Part shown: one piece after another, positions 7,047-8,832 of the stretch
Numbering within the stretch: the first letter of the stretch is position 1
How the letters are laid out: each line of letters opens with the position of its first letter
Position numbers and translations under genes: made by a program
Assembly: GCA_029267975.1 (NCBI GenBank)
Contig: JAJUHH010000099.1
Coordinates: forward strand, 1 to 8,832
Source: Clostridiales bacterium
Lineage (GTDB): Bacteria; Bacillota; Clostridia; Lachnospirales; Lachnospiraceae
DNA length: 8,832 nucleotides
Direction: 5' to 3'
The notes under the pieces: generated by a model
What the model saw: only the letters and a program-made list of their open reading frames with translations
Databases searched by the model: none
What the model was told of the DNA's origin: nothing

Positions 7047-7067
7047 ATCGCTCTGATTTTTTATAAT
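7039..7067 (+). promoter_or_regulatory. Predicted promoter of the AraC regulator gene
   Basis: Plus-strand TTGCAA (7039-7044) and TATAAT (7062-7067) with a 17-bp spacer, in a T-rich setting. The -35 hexamer is itself the distal half of the paired TTGCAA operator, so regulator binding would be expected to compete with RNA polymerase and give negative autoregulation. The leader would be roughly 80 nt long. Confidence 0.55.
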
Positions 7068-7152
7068 AAATATACTTGCTAACTTGCCTCTGAAGTAAAG
7101 GCAGAAGCAGAGATGGCCCACATATATATTTCATTGACAGGAAGGTGCGAAA

Positions 7153-8025
7153 ATGCCTGCATCCCGCGTAATTTCAACAGACATGGTTCATTTTTCCCAA
7201 AGCGTTACCATGGAGCCAATGACCGATTATCAGATCCACTGCCATAAGGAATACGAGATTTATTACTTTCTGGAGGGTGATGTGGATTATCTGGTAGAAG
7301 GAAAATTATATCATCCTACCCCTCACAGCATTCTTCTGTTATCCCCCCTGGTCTTTCATGGAGTAAAGGTAAAATCAGCACGGCCTTACAAACGCATCAC
7401 TCTTCACCTTAATCCAAACCTTTTAAATACGGAGCGCCGTCCTCTTTTATTGGCTGCATTTCCAAACAATGAGAAGCATTCCGCTAAAGAGGTATATTAT
7501 GAGAATACGGGGTCCTATCAGTTCCAAAGCTTTTTCGAAGCTCTGGCTGCCTTATCTGATCAGAGCGAGATCATCCGCAATCAACTGCTTCCCACTTATG
7601 TTGAGGCTATTTTGGCCCAATTGACCGTTATGTGTCAGACCCTTTCCTCTGTTCAGGTAGAACCCAGTACTTCAGGTGTCATTACGGATATTATCGCTTA
7701 CCTAAATCAAAATCTGACGGATCATATCACTTTGGATCGCTTATCGAAGCATTTCGGTATCAGCAAGCATTACTTAAACCGGGTCTTTCGTAAAGCTACC
7801 GGAACCACCATCGGAGATTACTTAATTTATAAACGGGTGATCTATGCACAACAGCTGCTGATTAACGGGGCCTCTGCTGCAGAGGCAGCTGCTCAGTCAG
7901 GCTTTCGTGATTACTCTGTCTTCTACCGGGCCTACCGCAAGCACATTGGACATGCCCCCCTTACAGACCGCAGAAATATTCCTGACAACCCCGTCTCCGC
8001 GCAGGAACCTTTGCCTGAAGCTTAA
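7153..8025 (+). CDS. AraC/XylS family transcriptional regulator with N-terminal cupin-like domain
   Basis: 290-residue regulator. Residues about 20-100 form an AraC-type cupin ligand-binding domain (DYQIHCHKEYEIYYFLEG with H29, H31, E33 and E35, then a beta-rich stretch ending SPLVFHGVKV). A helical linker follows (about 120-165). The C-terminal domain has two helix-turn-helix units: one at about 192-214 (LDRLSKHFGISKHYLNRVFRK) and one at about 241-264 (AAEAAAQSGFRDYSVFYRAYRKH) ending HIGHAPL, the usual AraC signature position. ATG at 7153 has AAGGTG five bases upstream. The proline-rich tail after residue 275 is probably disordered. It is divergent from the sugar redox operon and most likely activates it in response to a sugar ligand; the ligand is unknown. 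No convincing terminator follows it. Confidence 0.92.
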   Translation: MPASRVISTDMVHFSQSVTMEPMTDYQIHCHKEYEIYYFLEGDVDYLVEGKLYHPTPHSILLLSPLVFHGVKVKSARPYKRITLHLNPNLLNTERRPLLLAAFPNNEKHSAKEVYYENTGSYQFQSFFEALAALSDQSEIIRNQLLPTYVEAILAQLTVMCQTLSSVQVEPSTSGVITDIIAYLNQNLTDHITLDRLSKHFGISKHYLNRVFRKATGTTIGDYLIYKRVIYAQQLLINGASAAEAAAQSGFRDYSVFYRAYRKHIGHAPLTDRRNIPDNPVSAQEPLPEA

Positions 8026-8074
8026 CATGAAGTCAAGACCTGTGAACTGTATCTGCATTGGCAGTCGATATTTT

Positions 8075-8088
8075 CGAACATATGTTTG
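8075..8088. promoter_or_regulatory. LexA (SOS/DinR) box overlapping the radical SAM gene promoter
   Basis: CGAACATATGTTTG matches the Bacillus-type LexA/DinR consensus CGAAC-RNRY-GTTYC at 13 of 14 positions (the last base differs) and is nearly palindromic. Its right end overlaps the first three bases of the -35 TTGACT, the expected position for a repressor. This predicts DNA-damage induction of the downstream gene. Confidence 0.75.
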
Positions 8089-8114
8089 ACTTTCTCGGGA
8101 TCCTATGCTATTAT
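8086..8114 (+). promoter_or_regulatory. Sigma-A promoter of the radical SAM gene
   Basis: TTGACT (8086-8091), a 17-bp spacer and TATTAT (8109-8114), each hexamer one base from consensus. It is the strongest promoter in the window and lies about 50 bp before the start codon. It means the radical SAM gene is not dependent on read-through from the AraC gene. The rest of 8026-8163 shows no clear terminator or gene. Confidence 0.75.
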
Positions 8115-8163
8115 GAAGCTGCAGTGATTTTTAACCCTTCTATTGGTCCAGAGGTAGATAATT

Positions 8164-8832
8164 ATGGTTTCTATTCATCATGATAAGAACTTATCCCTTC
8201 CTGAGAAGCTTATCCAAATGCAGCAGGATGCCAGATTTGATGTAGCAGATCCAAAGCTTTCTGACGATCCGTCCTGTTTCAGTGCAGAGAGTTTACCCGA
8301 TTTGTCTGTGTTTTCCGATATTCATGCAGCCCATACACCACCCAAGGTGCCCAAGGTCTTTCTCTCCAACCAGTGCAGCTTTAACTGTGCCTACTGTGGC
8401 TGCCGTGCCAGCAGGGAGAATGTAAGCCGTTATTGCAGCTCCCCAGGGGAACTGGCCGATCTTGCCCTTCATCAGGCAGAAAGCGGAGGTCATGGTATCT
8501 TTATCACCTCGGCAATCTACAAGAATGCGAATTATACCCAGGAAATCATCATAGAAACTATGCGCATCCTGCGACAGGAGCGATATTATAAAGGTTATAT
8601 CCATGCTAAGATTATGCCCGGTGTGGATCCTGCTTTGATCGAACGCTCTGCCAGATATGCCAACCGATTAAGTGTTAATATAGAGGTCGCCCAAAGCAGC
8701 GGCTATGATAGAATAGCAAAGCAGAAGAATAAGAACAATATCCTGCTGCCCATGCAGCAGATCAGTAATCTGGTGCAGGAAGTCAGAAATTGCCGCAGCT
8801 ATTCCCATTTCCTGAAGGCCAATTCCCAAACC
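8164..8832 (+). CDS. Radical SAM protein of the putative DNA modification/repair family linked to uracil-DNA glycosylase (N-terminal part, cut by window edge)
   Basis: Open frame of 223 codons running off the right edge. It starts at ATG 8164 with GAGGT eight bases upstream. It holds the radical SAM cluster motif C71-S-F-N-C75-A-Y-C78 in the family's N-x-C-x3-C-x-Y-C context, with an extra Cys at 80. The N-terminal PEKLIQMQQDARFDVA, the later GIFITSAIYKNANYT segment (118-132), GYIHAKIMPG and LSVNIE all fit the family I know as 'putative DNA modification/repair radical SAM protein' (TIGR03916). That family usually pairs with a uracil-DNA-glycosylase-like partner. The enzyme would use a 4Fe-4S cluster and SAM in the cytoplasm; its reaction is not established. 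An SOS box in its promoter agrees with a repair role. The partner gene would be expected just outside the window. Confidence 0.85.
   Translation, partial: MVSIHHDKNLSLPEKLIQMQQDARFDVADPKLSDDPSCFSAESLPDLSVFSDIHAAHTPPKVPKVFLSNQCSFNCAYCGCRASRENVSRYCSSPGELADLALHQAESGGHGIFITSAIYKNANYTQEIIIETMRILRQERYYKGYIHAKIMPGVDPALIERSARYANRLSVNIEVAQSSGYDRIAKQKNKNNILLPMQQISNLVQEVRNCRSYSHFLKANSQT

Noticed and set aside
7085..7112. Short alternative hairpins (TGCCT/AGGCA and CTCTG/CAGAG) in the AraC leader
   Set aside because: Five-bp stems occur often by chance, and no riboswitch or attenuator pattern was recognised.
6951..7152. CcpA cre site in the main intergenic region
   Set aside because: No sequence close enough to TGWAANCGNTNWCA was found by eye in this region.
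8041..8075. Weak CTGC/GCAG stem followed by TATTTT as a terminator of the AraC gene
   Set aside because: Only four base pairs with an interrupted T-run; too weak to call.
8027..8089. Small frame of 20 codons (MKSRPVNCICIG...) after the AraC gene
   Set aside because: No ribosome binding site, and it overlaps the SOS box and promoter of the next gene; probably chance.
8293..8604. Minus-strand 103-codon open frame opposite the radical SAM gene
   Set aside because: It lies wholly antisense to a clear radical SAM reading frame, shows no recognisable family and has no convincing ribosome site.

Overview
The window looks like chromosomal DNA of a low-to-mid GC Firmicute, most likely a plant-polysaccharide-using Clostridia/Lachnospiraceae member. 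This rests on strong AGGAGG-type ribosome binding sites, short intergenic gaps, sigma-A promoters with TATAAT-like -10 boxes, a Gram-positive (Bacillus/Clostridium-type) LexA box, and the gene families present. No genus can be assigned from sequence alone.

Layout. Positions 1-2917 (minus strand) hold a two-gene glycosidase unit. It comprises a GH74-type seven-bladed-propeller glucanase (542-2917) followed after 22 bp by the N-terminal 173 codons of a GH31 glycosidase, probably an alpha-xylosidase (1-519, running off the left edge). Both lack a signal peptide, so they look cytoplasmic. Positions 2918-3184 contain a TATAAT promoter with an inverted repeat at the start site, and a long 82-nt hairpin (3057-3138) that probably ends the upstream operon. 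Positions 3185-6950 (minus strand) hold a four-gene redox operon, transcribed in the order TIM-barrel sugar isomerase/epimerase, Gfo/Idh/MocA dehydrogenase A, Gfo/Idh/MocA dehydrogenase B, SDR oxidoreductase, with gaps of 31, 51 and 36 bp. Positions 7153-8025 (plus strand) encode a divergent AraC/XylS regulator with a cupin-like sensor domain. Positions 8026-8163 carry a canonical promoter overlapped by a near-perfect SOS (LexA) box. Position 8164 to the right edge begins a radical SAM protein of the family linked to uracil-DNA-glycosylase-like proteins; it is a DNA-repair gene unrelated to the sugar cluster.

How the parts may work together (inference). The AraC protein probably senses a sugar ligand. 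It may bind two TTGCAA boxes 21 bp apart between the divergent promoters, activating the redox operon and repressing its own gene. GH74 and GH31 would trim imported xyloglucan-type oligosaccharides. The two NAD(P)-dependent dehydrogenases plus the TIM-barrel enzyme resemble the logic of keto-sugar pathways (oxidise, then epimerise or eliminate, then reduce), as in E. coli YcjS/YcjR or the oxidative C-/O-glycoside-cleaving systems of gut bacteria. The most interesting observations are this combined hydrolytic and redox cluster, its compact divergent regulatory switch, and the SOS box in front of the radical SAM gene. No tRNA, rRNA, CRISPR array, insertion sequence or prophage gene was seen, and no gene-free stretch exceeds 300 bp.
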